Assembly (NCBI RefSeq): GCF_003073475.1
Contig: NZ_CP029033.1
Coordinates: forward strand, 1,612,001 to 1,676,000
Reading direction: 5' to 3'
Source of the DNA: Actinobaculum sp. 313
Lineage (GTDB): Bacteria > Actinomycetota > Actinomycetes > Actinomycetales > Actinomycetaceae
DNA length: 64,000 bases
Part shown: positions 9,109 through 18,642 of the stretch, in pieces
Position numbering within the stretch: the stretch's first letter is position 1
Layout of the letters: each line of letters begins with the position of its first letter
Position numbers and translations under genes: made by a program
The notes under the pieces: generated by a model
Databases searched by the model: none
What the model was told of the DNA's origin: nothing
Seen by the model: the letters and a program-made list of their open reading frames with translations, nothing else

Positions 9109-10017
9109 ATGCTCAGAAGGCGAATCGCCGCTACCGCACTTATCGGTGCCTGCGCGCTGGCGCTGACCGCCTGCCGGTCCGCCGACGAGGTCATCTCCGA
9201 GTACAACGCCAAACAGGGCCTGTCCGGGTATTCGGACAGTTACGACGTCTCCTCCGTGGGCACAGATCCCGACGTCGTTGCACTGGTACCGGAATCGGTT
9301 GCTGCGGATGGCAAGCTCACCATTGGTTCTAATCTGTACTGGGCACCGGCGGAATTCCAGATCAACGGGCAGCCCACCGGCTACGAGATCGACATGATGA
9401 AGGCCGTCGCCGCTCGGATGGGCCTTGAGCTCGACGTGAAGAATGCTGAATTCGACTCGATCATGCCGGGGATTCCAACGAAGTACGAGGTGGGCGCATC
9501 CTCTTTTACCATCACCGCAGAACGCGAAGTGAACTTCAATATGATCCAGTTCTATACGGTTGGAGTCTCCTGGGCGGTGCAGACCGGAAATCCCACCGAC
9601 TTTGACTCCGCCGATATCTGTGGGCGCACAATCGGTGTGCAGACGGGTACAACGGAAGACGAAGAAGTAGCGGCGCTTGCGGAGAAGTGCGTGGTGAAGC
9701 CCAATATCCAGCGTTACGACAGCCAGGACGCCGTCACGCAGGCACTGGTCGGTGGCAAGATCGAGGCGATGTCCGCAGACTCGTCTGTGGTGGATTACGC
9801 CTTACAACGCACCAACGGTGCTCTCGAATTGCAGGGAGACATCACCGGGACGGCACCACAGGGCGTCGTCGTCGCGAAGGACGATCCTGAGATGACAGCG
9901 GCCGTGCAGGCCGCACTCCAGTCGCTTATGGATGACGGAACGCTTGACGAGATCTTTGCCACCTGGGGTATTACCGAGAACGTGGCGACCGAAGCGATAG
10001 TGAATCCGGTGAAATGA
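9109..10017 (+). CDS. Amino-acid ABC transporter substrate-binding lipoprotein
   Basis: Extracellular ligand-binding protein of the polar amino-acid uptake family (SBP_bac_3). The 302-residue chain starts with an Arg-rich signal peptide and a lipobox LTAC at 19-22, so Cys22 should be lipidated and anchor it outside the membrane. Mature features include LTIGSNLYWAPAEFQING, GYEIDMMKAVAARMGLEL and GRTIGVQTGTTEDEEVA, typical of the fold. GGAGAGGACGGCAC precedes the ATG. The permease start overlaps its stop by four bases (ATGA), so the genes are translationally coupled. Its place between glnA1 and glnE suggests glutamine or glutamate uptake, which is inference only. Confidence 0.92.
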   Translation: MLRRRIAATALIGACALALTACRSADEVISEYNAKQGLSGYSDSYDVSSVGTDPDVVALVPESVAADGKLTIGSNLYWAPAEFQINGQPTGYEIDMMKAVAARMGLELDVKNAEFDSIMPGIPTKYEVGASSFTITAEREVNFNMIQFYTVGVSWAVQTGNPTDFDSADICGRTIGVQTGTTEDEEVAALAEKCVVKPNIQRYDSQDAVTQALVGGKIEAMSADSSVVDYALQRTNGALELQGDITGTAPQGVVVAKDDPEMTAAVQAALQSLMDDGTLDEIFATWGITENVATEAIVNPVK

Positions 10018-11045
10018 TGGCCGATGTGAACAAGGCATACGAGGTGGAGCACGAGCCCGCGCACTCCGGTGCTGTCGGCGAGCAGCCGACGGCGACGACG
10101 AACCTCCAGCTCATCCGTGCGATTCCCGTTCCCCACTACGGCCGTTGGATCGCCGTCGGCATGCTTGCGATCCTCGCCGCCATGGCTATTCACGGGCTGG
10201 TGACGAACAAGAACTTCAACTGGGACCTGGTTCTTCCCATGCTATTCACCCGCGAAATAGCCAATGCGATCAAGTGGACGCTTCTTCTGACCGTGGCCGC
10301 AATGGCTATCGGAATCGTCCTCGCCATCATCCTCGCCATTATGCGGCGTTCGGACAACCCCGTGATGCGAGCGGTGGCGACGTTCTACATCTGGTTCTTC
10401 CGCGGAACTCCGATTTACACCCAACTGATATTCTGGGGCCTGATCGGCGTGCTCTATCCACGTCTCTCGCTCGGCATCCCCTTCGGACCCGAGTTCTTCA
10501 GCTTCCGCACCTACGATGTTTTCACCGCCGCCGTCGCCGCGATTCTTGGGCTCGGGCTGAACGAGGCCGCATATCTCTCGGAGATCATGCGCTCCGGGCT
10601 CGCATCCGTGGACAAAGGGCAAGAAGAGGCAGCTCAAGCGCTCGGGATGAAGCCAAGCACTATTCTCTACCGCATTGTGCTGCCCCAGGCGATGCGCGTT
10701 ATTGTGCCACCCACGGGTAATGAGACCATCTCCATGCTGAAAACGACATCGCTGGTAACCGCGGTCCCCTTCACCTTGGAGTTGACAAAGGTCGCCACGG
10801 ACTACGGCTCGCAGACGCTGCTTCCGATTCCCTTCCTGGTGGTTGCCGGCCTGTGGTATCTCGTTATCACCTCGATTCTCATGTTCTTCCAGTCGAAAAT
10901 TGAGGCCTACTACGGACGTGGGAACAGCGACACGAGCATTCGCGTCTCGCGACGCCACAAGAACCGGCAACGCAGCGCACGGCAAGCCGCCATAAACGCC
11001 GCCCAGACAACACCGGCGCAGAACTCCGCCGAATGGACCCCGTAG
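10014..11045 (+). CDS. Amino-acid ABC transporter permease (HisM type)
   Basis: Inner-membrane channel subunit. The 343-residue chain has a soluble N-terminus of about 45 residues, one leading helix (about 45-65) and then the transport domain with about five helices. The cytoplasmic EAA loop that contacts the ATPase is clear (SEIMRSGLASVDKGQEEAAQ), followed by the usual RIVLPQAMRVIVPP. The C-terminal tail is basic and rich in Ala, Thr and Gln. Two ATG codons lie at 10014 and 10017; the first overlaps the upstream stop. The ATPase gene begins 13 bases after the stop. The long minus-strand frame opposite this gene is a shadow. Confidence 0.93.
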   Translation: MMADVNKAYEVEHEPAHSGAVGEQPTATTNLQLIRAIPVPHYGRWIAVGMLAILAAMAIHGLVTNKNFNWDLVLPMLFTREIANAIKWTLLLTVAAMAIGIVLAIILAIMRRSDNPVMRAVATFYIWFFRGTPIYTQLIFWGLIGVLYPRLSLGIPFGPEFFSFRTYDVFTAAVAAILGLGLNEAAYLSEIMRSGLASVDKGQEEAAQALGMKPSTILYRIVLPQAMRVIVPPTGNETISMLKTTSLVTAVPFTLELTKVATDYGSQTLLPIPFLVVAGLWYLVITSILMFFQSKIEAYYGRGNSDTSIRVSRRHKNRQRSARQAAINAAQTTPAQNSAEWTP

Positions 11046-11058
11046 AGCAGGAGCTGAT

Positions 11059-11825
11059 ATGGCGATGGTTGAGGTGCGCGATGTGCACAAGTTCTACGGA
11101 GACCTGCACGTTCTACGCGGCGTTACGTTAAGCGTGCATCGAGGTGAGGTCTGCACGATTCTCGGCCCTCCGGTTCGGGTAAGTCAACGCTGCTGCGCTG
11201 CGTGAATGTTCTGGAGGAAATCCAGGCAGGCTCGATCACCGTGGACGGCACGCTCATGGGCTACCGGCAGGACGCGCGCGGACGACTTCACGAACTGCGA
11301 CCGAAGGAGCTCGCCCGCCAACGTGCCCATATCGGCATGGTTTTTCAACGCTTCAACCTCTTCCCGCATATGACCGCCATACAGAACGTCATGGCTGCAC
11401 CAATGCGTGTCAACGGCCTGCCACGCGACCTCGCCTTTGACAAGGCCCTCGCACTGCTCGACCTGGTTGGCCTCGCGCAGCGGGCCGATCACTACCCGGC
11501 ACAACTCTCCGGCGGACAGCAGCAACGCGTCGCCATTGCACGCGCCATGGCAATGGAACCCGACCTCATGCTATTCGACGAACCCACCTCGGCACTCGAC
11601 CCGGAATTGGTCGGCGAAGTGCTCGCCGTTATGCAGGACCTGGCCACGTCCGGGATGACGATGATGGTGGTCACGCACGAGATGGGTTTTGCCCGCGAAG
11701 TCTCCGACACCATGGTTTTCATGGATGAGGGAACCATTGTGGAATCCGGTCGGCCCGACGCCGTCTTCGACGCCCCTCATCATCCGCGCACACGCGAATT
11801 CCTCGCCAAGGTGCTCGATCACTAG
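11059..11825 (+). CDS. Amino-acid ABC transporter ATPase (frameshifted as assembled)
   Basis: ATPase of the uptake system encoded just upstream. Read from the ATG at 11059 (ribosome-binding site AGGAG), the protein begins [19 protein letters not shown] and runs correctly to TILGP, then leaves frame inside the Walker A motif and stops near 11205. In the next frame the rest is complete: [20 protein letters not shown], signature [14 protein letters not shown], Walker [13 protein letters not shown] and the switch VTHEM, ending at 11825. Adding one C to the CCC run at 11166-11168 restores a 255-residue protein of normal length. The span is 3n-1 bases. A sequence error is more likely than a true null allele, given identical lesions in essential genes of this window. 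Confidence 0.88.
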
Positions 11826-11836
11826 GGCCCGATCAA

Positions 11837-12439
11837 TCACACCGTCTCGCCCATCCACGACAGCGCTCGGTACCCGGCGTCAAGGCTGCCCTCCGCCACA
11901 CACATGCCGGTATTGTCAAGGTGCCCGTCAATGTAGTGCTTCCAGGTCAGGCCCGCCACCCGCATACCGCACCACCAGGAGAGCATGGAACCGTGTGAGA
12001 AAATGGCCACGCTGTCCGCCTTCGTGGCCTCGATTTCCCGCACGACGGCATCGAAGCGCATCAGGGCCTGCCGTCCAGTAATTGATCCTCCCATCGGTTC
12101 ATCCATTGAATGAGTGAACCAGCGCTCAATGGTGGAGAGGTAGCCGCGGTACGCCGTTTCGTCGCTGCCGCCCTCCCAGCTCCCGGCTTCGATCTCGCGC
12201 AAACCATCGCGTTCTACCGGTACGAGGCCACGGCTGCGCGCCAAGGGCGCAGCGGTCTGATGCGTCCGAATCAGGCTCGAGACCCAGATCGCATCAACGG
12301 ATTCCCCTGACAGACGCTCAACGATCCCAACGGCCTGCTCTCGGCCGCGTTCCGTCAAATGTGCACCCGGGTAGTCCGTATCAATCGTGTGGCTGGCATT
12401 CATCTCCGTCTGCCCATGCCGGATCAGGTAAAGGCGCAT
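11837..12439 (-). CDS. Histidine phosphatase family protein
   Basis: A 200-residue member of the phosphoglycerate-mutase/acid-phosphatase superfamily. The nucleophile is His8 in LIRHG, with the usual LTERGREQA, the phosphate-pocket Arg in SSLIRTHQTA, and a second catalytic His in AIFSHGSMLSWW. The ATG at 12439 is chosen because AAAGGAGA lies just upstream and because the RHG motif sits at the N-terminus of this family; the longer open frame to 12580 runs into the glnE end. The substrate cannot be told from the sequence. The gene converges with the ABC ATPase gene (12 bases apart) and follows glnE on the same strand. Confidence 0.9.
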   Translation of the reverse strand: MRLYLIRHGQTEMNASHTIDTDYPGAHLTERGREQAVGIVERLSGESVDAIWVSSLIRTHQTAAPLARSRGLVPVERDGLREIEAGSWEGGSDETAYRGYLSTIERWFTHSMDEPMGGSITGRQALMRFDAVVREIEATKADSVAIFSHGSMLSWWCGMRVAGLTWKHYIDGHLDNTGMCVAEGSLDAGYRALSWMGETV

Positions 12440-12485
12440 TGTTCTCCTTTGATCGCACCATCTGCCGCTTAGTCTGCCATAAAAC

Positions 12486-15400
12486 TCAGACGGAGGGCAT
12501 ACTCGGATTGCCGTAAAAGACTCGCTCCACCACCGCTCGGCATCGCCTTGCCAGGCGCAAATAGCTCTCCTCCACCTCATGACGTGAGGCTGCGTCCCAT
12601 CCGAGCAGGGCCGTGACTACCGCCAACTCATCGGAATCGTGCGGCAGAGCACTTATCTTCGTCGTGAAGGCCCTACCCGTCCCCAGAAAATTTACGTCGC
12701 GCAGCTGGGAGGCGAAGCTCCACGCCTCGCGCAGCATTTCCTCGTCCGCGTCAGAGAGTATGCCCACCCGTGCCGCGCCGGCGAGCGCTCCCAAGGTCGA
12801 GGTGCACCGAAGTGCCTCGTGCTCGCCCGCGTATCGGAGTTGCAACAACTGCGCGGTCCATTCAACATCCGACAATCCACCGCGTCCCAGTTTGAGGTGA
12901 TGCTGCGGATCGACACCGCGTGGAATGCGTTCCATCTCCACACGCGCCTTCATCAGTCGGATCTCGCGTATCTGGGCTTGGCTGATACCACCCACAGGGT
13001 AACGATACGCATTGATCAGGCCCAAGAAGCGCTCCCCCAGTTCATGATCGCCAGCGCCGTAGCGGGCCCGCAAAAGAGCTTGAATCTCCCAAGTCTGGGC
13101 CCATCGTTGGTAATACTCCGCGTAGGCTTCCCAGCTGCGCGACAACGCGCCGTTGCGTCCTTCCGGGCGAAGATCGGTATCAACTGCAAGCGGGGGCTCG
13201 CTCCCGGTCTCCGCGAGTAGACGACGTGTCTGCACGGCGACCTCCACGGCAAGGCGTTGCGCACGCTGCGGGTCTACGTTCGCAAACGGCTCATGCACGA
13301 AAAGAACATCGGCATCGGAGATGTAGCCCATCTCCTCGCCGCCCATACGGCCCATGGCGACAACCAGGTAGCGCGAAAGCGCCTCCGGTTCGTTCAAGCG
13401 TTCCTGCGCGGCCTGAATTCCGGCACGAAGTCCTGCCTCCAACGCGATGTCGGCCGCATGGGAGATCGCTTCTCGACATCCGGGCGGATCGATGACCCGC
13501 AGGGTCTGCGCCAGACCGACACGCAGTAATTCACGACGCCGCAGATACCTCCCGGCTTGCGCAATGGCCGTGGGATCACTGCGCCGTGAAAGCATGGAGG
13601 CAAGCTCGGCATTGAGCTCATCACGACTGCGCGGATGAAGGTCCGCCACATGTTCCAACCAGCCAATGGACTCCGCGAGGTTGGGGATCTGCGTGGCAAC
13701 ATAGCGCGATGATGACAGCACGTAGCACAGGCGTTGCGCCGCTGCGCCTCCATCGCGCAAGGTGCGCATATACCACGAAGTACGTCCCATTTTCTCCGAC
13801 AACAACCGGAATGCCAGCAGTCCCGCGTCGGGTTCTGGCCCCTCGGTGAACCAGCCGAGCATCACGGGTAGTAGTTGGCGTTGAATCGCCGCATACCGTG
13901 ACACCCCGGAAGTCAGGGCATCAATATGTCGCAGTGCACCATGCGGATCCCGATACCCGATAGCGGCAAGACGCGCCTCGGCTGCCTCGGTGTGCAGAGA
14001 AATATCGTCAGGTGAAAGTTTGGCAGCCTCCGGCAGGAGCGGCCGGTAGTAGATTTCTTGATGGAGAGATCGCACTTCTCTTCGGGTGTGTTGCCATGCC
14101 GTCTCCAGGTCCTCGCCTGTTGCAATGCCCCCGCAACGCATCGCTCGGGCAACCCTGCGCAGATCCGCCACACCGGCCGGAAGCAGATGAGACCGGCGCA
14201 GATGCTGCAGTTGGATCCGGTGCTCCAGAACGCGCAGCAGGCGGTAGTCGGCGTCAAGTTTGGCGGCATCACTGCGAGAGACGTAGCCTCCATCACGCAG
14301 CGCCGTCAAGGCGGCGAGGGTGGAACGTACTCGCAGCGTCTCGTCCGTACGCCCATGCACGAGTTGGAGCAGCTGAACGGTGAATTCGACATCGCGCAGT
14401 CCGCCCTTCCCCAGTTTGAGTTGGCGACCCTCCTCCCGCGCCGGTACGTGTTCTTCTACCCGTTTGCGCATGGCGCGCGAATCCTCAACGAAGTTCTCTC
14501 GTCCGGCAGCGCTCCATACCAGGTGCCAGATGCTTTCGATGTAGGCCGCCCCCAATTCGTGGTCACCGGCTATTGGTCGCGCTTTCAGCAATGCCTGAAA
14601 CTCCCACCCTTTAGCCCAGCGCCGGTAATAGGCCGCGTGGGAATCGAGGGTGCGTACAAGTGGCCCGTCCTTGCCCTCCGGCCGTAAAGCGGCATCAAGC
14701 ATCCACAGCGCAGGTTCGCCGGCGGGAGCAGCTACCGCTCTACCGACGAAAGAGGCAAGCCTTGTGCCGACTGCAATGACCTCTTCCTCGCTTGTTGTCT
14801 CGTCGAGCGCACGAACCACGTACACGACATCGACATCCGATATGTAGTTCAGTTCCCGGGCACCCGTTTTACCCAGCGCAATAATGGCCAGCCCAACATG
14901 TTCGGCTCCGGGAGTCTCGGCCCGGGCCAGTGCAAGGGCCGCCTCCAGCGTGCCACCGACGATATCGGCGATCGACTCCCCCACCGGTACGACGGCTGCG
15001 AGTGGGTCGGCGCACGTCAGATCGGCGGCGGCAACGGCAACGATTCGCGAGAAATAATGGGCACGGAGAGCGCTAATGCCGGCGGCGCCTCGCATCCGAG
15101 CGCAAGGAAATTCGTCCTGTTCATCAGCATCAACCGCGCGTAGGGCCCGCGCACGCTCGACGGCGAGTCCGGGAGAAGGAATCGCTTGTCCACCGATGTC
15201 GTCCTCCATTCCGGCGGCACGCGCGGTGCCGTCGTCGGTGTCCAGCGATGCCAGAACAGCGGGATGCGCAATCAGAAAGTCTCCCAAGGCGCTGGACATC
15301 CCCAACACGGCAAGGAGTCGCTTCCTCCGTGCTGGGTCGCTCACGATCTCCCGCAGCAACACGCGGCCACCGGAATCGGCCGGAGCCGCGGAGCCGTCCT

Positions 15401-15620
15401 TGTCGCAGGCCTCCGCCAAACGGATGAGCGCCAGCAGGCAGGCATCCGGGTCAGCGACGGCTGCGAAGTCACCAAGAATCTGCCCTAAGCCGTCACCAGA
15501 GGAATCCTGTACGGAGGCGAGCAATCCTGCTGACGCGGGATCATCCAACAGCCGAGCGGCCCGGGCGGGATCCGTAAAACCCGCTCGGCGCAGGCGCGTC
15601 GCAAGGCTTTCCTGGCGCAT
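12486..15620 (-). CDS. glnE: Glutamine synthetase adenylyltransferase/adenylyl-removing enzyme
   Basis: Bifunctional regulator that adds AMP to, and removes it from, the glutamine synthetase tyrosine in response to nitrogen status. The 1044-residue length is normal for actinobacterial GlnE. Two nucleotidyltransferase modules are visible: the N-terminal deadenylylase with LGKTGARELNYISDVDVVYV near residue 261, and the C-terminal adenylylase with GRMGGEEMGYISDADVLFV near residue 768. Each is followed by a helical regulatory region, both containing the LKLGKGGL or LKLGRGGL motif. glnA2 lies 26 bases upstream on the same strand, the standard actinobacterial arrangement. Its expected substrate is the glnA1 product. 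Confidence 0.97.
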   Translation of the reverse strand: MRQESLATRLRRAGFTDPARAARLLDDPASAGLLASVQDSSGDGLGQILGDFAAVADPDACLLALIRLAEACDKDGSAAPADSGGRVLLREIVSDPARRKRLLAVLGMSSALGDFLIAHPAVLASLDTDDGTARAAGMEDDIGGQAIPSPGLAVERARALRAVDADEQDEFPCARMRGAAGISALRAHYFSRIVAVAAADLTCADPLAAVVPVGESIADIVGGTLEAALALARAETPGAEHVGLAIIALGKTGARELNYISDVDVVYVVRALDETTSEEEVIAVGTRLASFVGRAVAAPAGEPALWMLDAALRPEGKDGPLVRTLDSHAAYYRRWAKGWEFQALLKARPIAGDHELGAAYIESIWHLVWSAAGRENFVEDSRAMRKRVEEHVPAREEGRQLKLGKGGLRDVEFTVQLLQLVHGRTDETLRVRSTLAALTALRDGGYVSRSDAAKLDADYRLLRVLEHRIQLQHLRRSHLLPAGVADLRRVARAMRCGGIATGEDLETAWQHTRREVRSLHQEIYYRPLLPEAAKLSPDDISLHTEAAEARLAAIGYRDPHGALRHIDALTSGVSRYAAIQRQLLPVMLGWFTEGPEPDAGLLAFRLLSEKMGRTSWYMRTLRDGGAAAQRLCYVLSSSRYVATQIPNLAESIGWLEHVADLHPRSRDELNAELASMLSRRSDPTAIAQAGRYLRRRELLRVGLAQTLRVIDPPGCREAISHAADIALEAGLRAGIQAAQERLNEPEALSRYLVVAMGRMGGEEMGYISDADVLFVHEPFANVDPQRAQRLAVEVAVQTRRLLAETGSEPPLAVDTDLRPEGRNGALSRSWEAYAEYYQRWAQTWEIQALLRARYGAGDHELGERFLGLINAYRYPVGGISQAQIREIRLMKARVEMERIPRGVDPQHHLKLGRGGLSDVEWTAQLLQLRYAGEHEALRCTSTLGALAGAARVGILSDADEEMLREAWSFASQLRDVNFLGTGRAFTTKISALPHDSDELAVVTALLGWDAASRHEVEESYLRLARRCRAVVERVFYGNPSMPSV

Positions 15621-15646
15621 CGGAGCTCATCTCTTACCGGACGCCG

Positions 15647-16981
15647 TCAGTACGTCGCAAGGAAACGACGGCGCTCAATCGGTGTGACTTGGTGGCGGTA
15701 CTCGCGCCACTCGTGCTGCTTATCGCGAATGAAGTAGTCGAAGGCGTCCTCTCCGAGTGTCTCCGCAACCAGTTCTGATGATCGCAGCAAAGACACCGCG
15801 TTGTTCAATGATTCCGGCAATGACTCAATGCCGGAGGCCTGGCGCTCCATGTCGCTCATTAGAAACACATCGGAGTCCTCGGGCTCGGGGAGCTCGTAGT
15901 CACCCTCGATACCGGCCAGTCCCGCACGAAGCAGCACCGCGAAGGCCAGGTATGGGTTCGCGGCCGAATCAACTGCCCGGTATTCCAAACGCGCGGCCGT
16001 CTGTTTCTCCGGCTTGTATGCCGGCAGACGAATCAATGCCGACTGGTTATTCGGCCCCCAACACACGTAGGAGGGCGCCTCACCGCCACCCCACAGCCTT
16101 TTGTAGGAGTTCACGTGCTGATTCGTGACCGCTGTTATTTCCCGCGCGTGCCGCAGCAGGCCGGCAAGGAACTGCTGCCCCGTCATCGAGAGGCCATAGC
16201 GCCCACCCGGATCATAAAAGACGTTACGCTCCCCCTCGAACAGGGACAGATGCGTGTGCATGCCGTTGCCTGGCTGATCGATAAGCGGTTTGGGCATGAA
16301 GGAGGCCTGAACGTGCTGGGCGAGGGCAACCTCTTCGATCACCACTTTGAAGGTCATGAGGTTATCCGCCATCGTCAGGGCGTCGGAGTAACGCAGATCG
16401 ATTTCGTTCTGCCCTGGACCGTTCTCGTGATGGGAGAACTCGACCGAGATGCCCATCTCCTCCAGGTTCAAAATGGCGTCGCGCCTGAAGTCGTGCGCGG
16501 TCGAACGCGAGACATGGTCGAAATAGGAGGCCGAGTCGATGGGGACCGGTTCTTTGTACGGGTCAGTCTCCGGACGGAAAAGGTAGAACTCGACCTCGGG
16601 GTGCACGTAGAAGGTGAATCCCATGTCGGCAGCCTTTGCAAGTGCGCGCTTCAAGATGGATCGCGGGTCGGAGCGGGCAGGCTCGTCGTCACGTGTCATA
16701 ATGTCGCAGAACATGCGCGCAACCGGATGGTCGTTATGCCAGGGCAACAGCTGGAAAGTGGAGGCATCCGGGCGCGCGAGCATATCAGATTCGTACACGC
16801 GGGTCAGGCCTTGAATCGACGACCCGTCAAAACCGATCCCCTCCTCGAAGGCCTCCTCAAGTTCGGCGGGAGCAACCGCGACCGACTTCAGTTTGCCGAC
16901 GACATCCGTGAACCACAGCCGCACGAAGCGTACGCCGCGTTCTTCGATGGCACGCAGCACGTATTCCTGTTGACGGTCCAT
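15647..16981 (-). CDS. glnA2: Glutamine synthetase, second type I (GlnA2)
   Basis: A 444-residue glutamine-synthetase fold protein of the shorter GSI-alpha-like group. Motifs seen: GFDGSSIQGL, VEFYLFRPE in the active-site barrel, SHHENGPGQNEID, the ATP-site stretch ASFMPKPLIDQPGNGMHTH and NNQSALIRLPAY. The region matching the adenylylation loop of GlnA1 reads DVFLMSDMERQ and has no tyrosine, so regulation by GlnE is not expected. The ATG at 16981 follows AAGGAGAG closely; the frame extends a further 12 codons upstream without a better signal. It forms an operon with glnE. The 330-residue frame on the opposite strand is a shadow. Confidence 0.94.
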   Translation of the reverse strand: MDRQQEYVLRAIEERGVRFVRLWFTDVVGKLKSVAVAPAELEEAFEEGIGFDGSSIQGLTRVYESDMLARPDASTFQLLPWHNDHPVARMFCDIMTRDDEPARSDPRSILKRALAKAADMGFTFYVHPEVEFYLFRPETDPYKEPVPIDSASYFDHVSRSTAHDFRRDAILNLEEMGISVEFSHHENGPGQNEIDLRYSDALTMADNLMTFKVVIEEVALAQHVQASFMPKPLIDQPGNGMHTHLSLFEGERNVFYDPGGRYGLSMTGQQFLAGLLRHAREITAVTNQHVNSYKRLWGGGEAPSYVCWGPNNQSALIRLPAYKPEKQTAARLEYRAVDSAANPYLAFAVLLRAGLAGIEGDYELPEPEDSDVFLMSDMERQASGIESLPESLNNAVSLLRSSELVAETLGEDAFDYFIRDKQHEWREYRHQVTPIERRRFLATY

Positions 16982-17103
16982 AACTCTCCTTGTATCCAAC
17001 TGTCCCCATTGTGCCACTGCGGGCGACGACGACGGCGGTTATGCCACGCGCCGCGTCAAAACTGGAGGTACGAGCCGCCGATTCCGCTCAGCTTAAGCGG
17101 CTC

Positions 17104-18405
17104 CTAGCGGCTAAGGCCCGTCGGCCAACAGCTCCACTCCGATACTCCACCTAGGCATATCTGACGCGCGAACCTGTCCAAGCGGTTGTGAGGCACGCTC
17201 CGGCGCTGCAAACGGCCAGGGTTAGATCCAGCTGGAGGGAACCCTCCCCAGCCCTCTGTCATGTCGCCAAGCGGAGAATCGGCGTCGCTGGCAGCAGTGT
17301 CCGCATGCGTGCGGGCATTGATCAACTCGATGAAGTCTGCCACTTCCTGCCATGTCTGAAACGCGCCACTGGAACGCTGCGCCCACGGCAGGAGGGTCTC
17401 AATGCTGGTCGCCGTCGGCACACCGGCCGCACGGCCGAGCCGTTCCAGGCTCTGCGCCCACTCACGCACACAACTGAGCACAAGTGCCCAGGCAGCCAGT
17501 TTTGCCAACCGCTCGACACTGGCGCCACACTCCGGGGGAGCCTCAACGAGGAACCGGCGAAATCCGGCCGTTTGGTCGCGCGCCACAACGCCGTAAGCGG
17601 TGCGCACCCCGTAGCCGCGCACCGTGAACAAACCCATAATCGTCACCAATGCGCTCACCACGAGCCAGTACGGCCGCAACGCACCCAATGCTGCCAGGAC
17701 GAAGGTGAATATGAGCGCGAGCCCACCGCTGACCAGTTCGATCGCACCGACGGTTCCCAAATGCTCATGACGGCTGGCGAACCAGGCCCGCCGATCAGTG
17801 ACCTCGCGGCGCACCCGTGCGGCGATCTGCGTTCCGGCCGAGACCCGTAAGCCCGAGACCCGCGTGGTGGGTTCTCCCAACAGCGGAATGCCTGCTGTTT
17901 CCAACTCGTTGCGGAAAAGCCGTGCGTTGAAAGGGTGTGTGCGGGCGTATTCCGGAGATTCGGCAGCGCCGGGGGTCGACAACAGTTCAAGAAAAGCACG
18001 TTCCTCAGGAGAGCAGGAAGAATCAGGCGGGCGTCGGTAGACAATCATAATGGCGGGATGACCGGCTGTTAGATGCTGGTACTCCACCAGTTCGATGAAG
18101 CCTCGCACTGCTAAGTCGATGAGGATGGAGGCGCTCAGGTTAACCGTGCTGGCATCGCGAACAGCGTATGCACCCTCCGCAATGGTCATCTCCGGCCGTT
18201 CGGCTCGCAGCGGCGGCTCCGTCCTGCGAGCACGTTGCAGGGAGTGAGCCCTACCCGCAGCCGGAAACACTCCGCGCGGCAAGTCGGCGAACTCCCGGTC
18301 AGGACGCAACGCGGCCAGCAAGATACCGAGCGCAAAGACCACCAGGAAAGCACCCACCCAGAACTCTGCTGTTGTGACCCCGAGGTAGGAAAGGACGGCA
18401 TTCAT
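17104..18405 (-). CDS. DUF2207-like membrane protein
   Basis: About 433 residues: an N-terminal membrane helix (about 14-34), a cytoplasmic-type domain with SASILIDLAVRGFIEL, a pair of helices near 220-262 (LALIFTFVLAALGAL and LVVSALVTIMGLF), and a C-terminal soluble region. This resembles the C-terminal half of DUF2207/YciQ proteins of Actinobacteria, which lack a known function. Expected glycine-rich ends of that family are absent, and the last 50 residues are irregular, so the C-terminus may have been altered by an indel. Two ATG codons lie at 18411 and 18405; GGAAGG fits the second better. It is divergent from panB. Confidence 0.72.
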   Translation of the reverse strand: MNAVLSYLGVTTAEFWVGAFLVVFALGILLAALRPDREFADLPRGVFPAAGRAHSLQRARRTEPPLRAERPEMTIAEGAYAVRDASTVNLSASILIDLAVRGFIELVEYQHLTAGHPAIMIVYRRPPDSSCSPEERAFLELLSTPGAAESPEYARTHPFNARLFRNELETAGIPLLGEPTTRVSGLRVSAGTQIAARVRREVTDRRAWFASRHEHLGTVGAIELVSGGLALIFTFVLAALGALRPYWLVVSALVTIMGLFTVRGYGVRTAYGVVARDQTAGFRRFLVEAPPECGASVERLAKLAAWALVLSCVREWAQSLERLGRAAGVPTATSIETLLPWAQRSSGAFQTWQEVADFIELINARTHADTAASDADSPLGDMTEGWGGFPPAGSNPGRLQRRSVPHNRLDRFARQICLGGVSEWSCWPTGLSR

Positions 18406-18642
18406 CAGCATTCCTTCCGTTCACTCGCCCCATACGTGCCAGGTGCCCGTGCCAACAACACTGGCACCACGTGTTTCCCCATGCTACTGCCCGTCGCCTC
18501 CATTCATGTATCCGGCGCGCGCTGTGATCTTCACCGAGTGTCCGCTCTGTCCCTCACCGACTGCCCGAATATCGCCTTGCTGTGGCTTCCCACTATGCCT
18601 CCCGGCTACTATGAGGAGAACCCCTCAGGCCAAGGAGAGTCG

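Noticed and set aside
10242-11090. A 282-codon minus-strand frame opposite the amino-acid permease
   Set aside because: Shadow frame; the plus strand carries clear membrane helices and the EAA loop.
16115-17107. A 330-codon open frame on the plus strand opposite glnA2
   Set aside because: It is the antisense shadow of glnA2. It has no ribosome-binding site, no family features, and its composition follows from the codons of the real gene.
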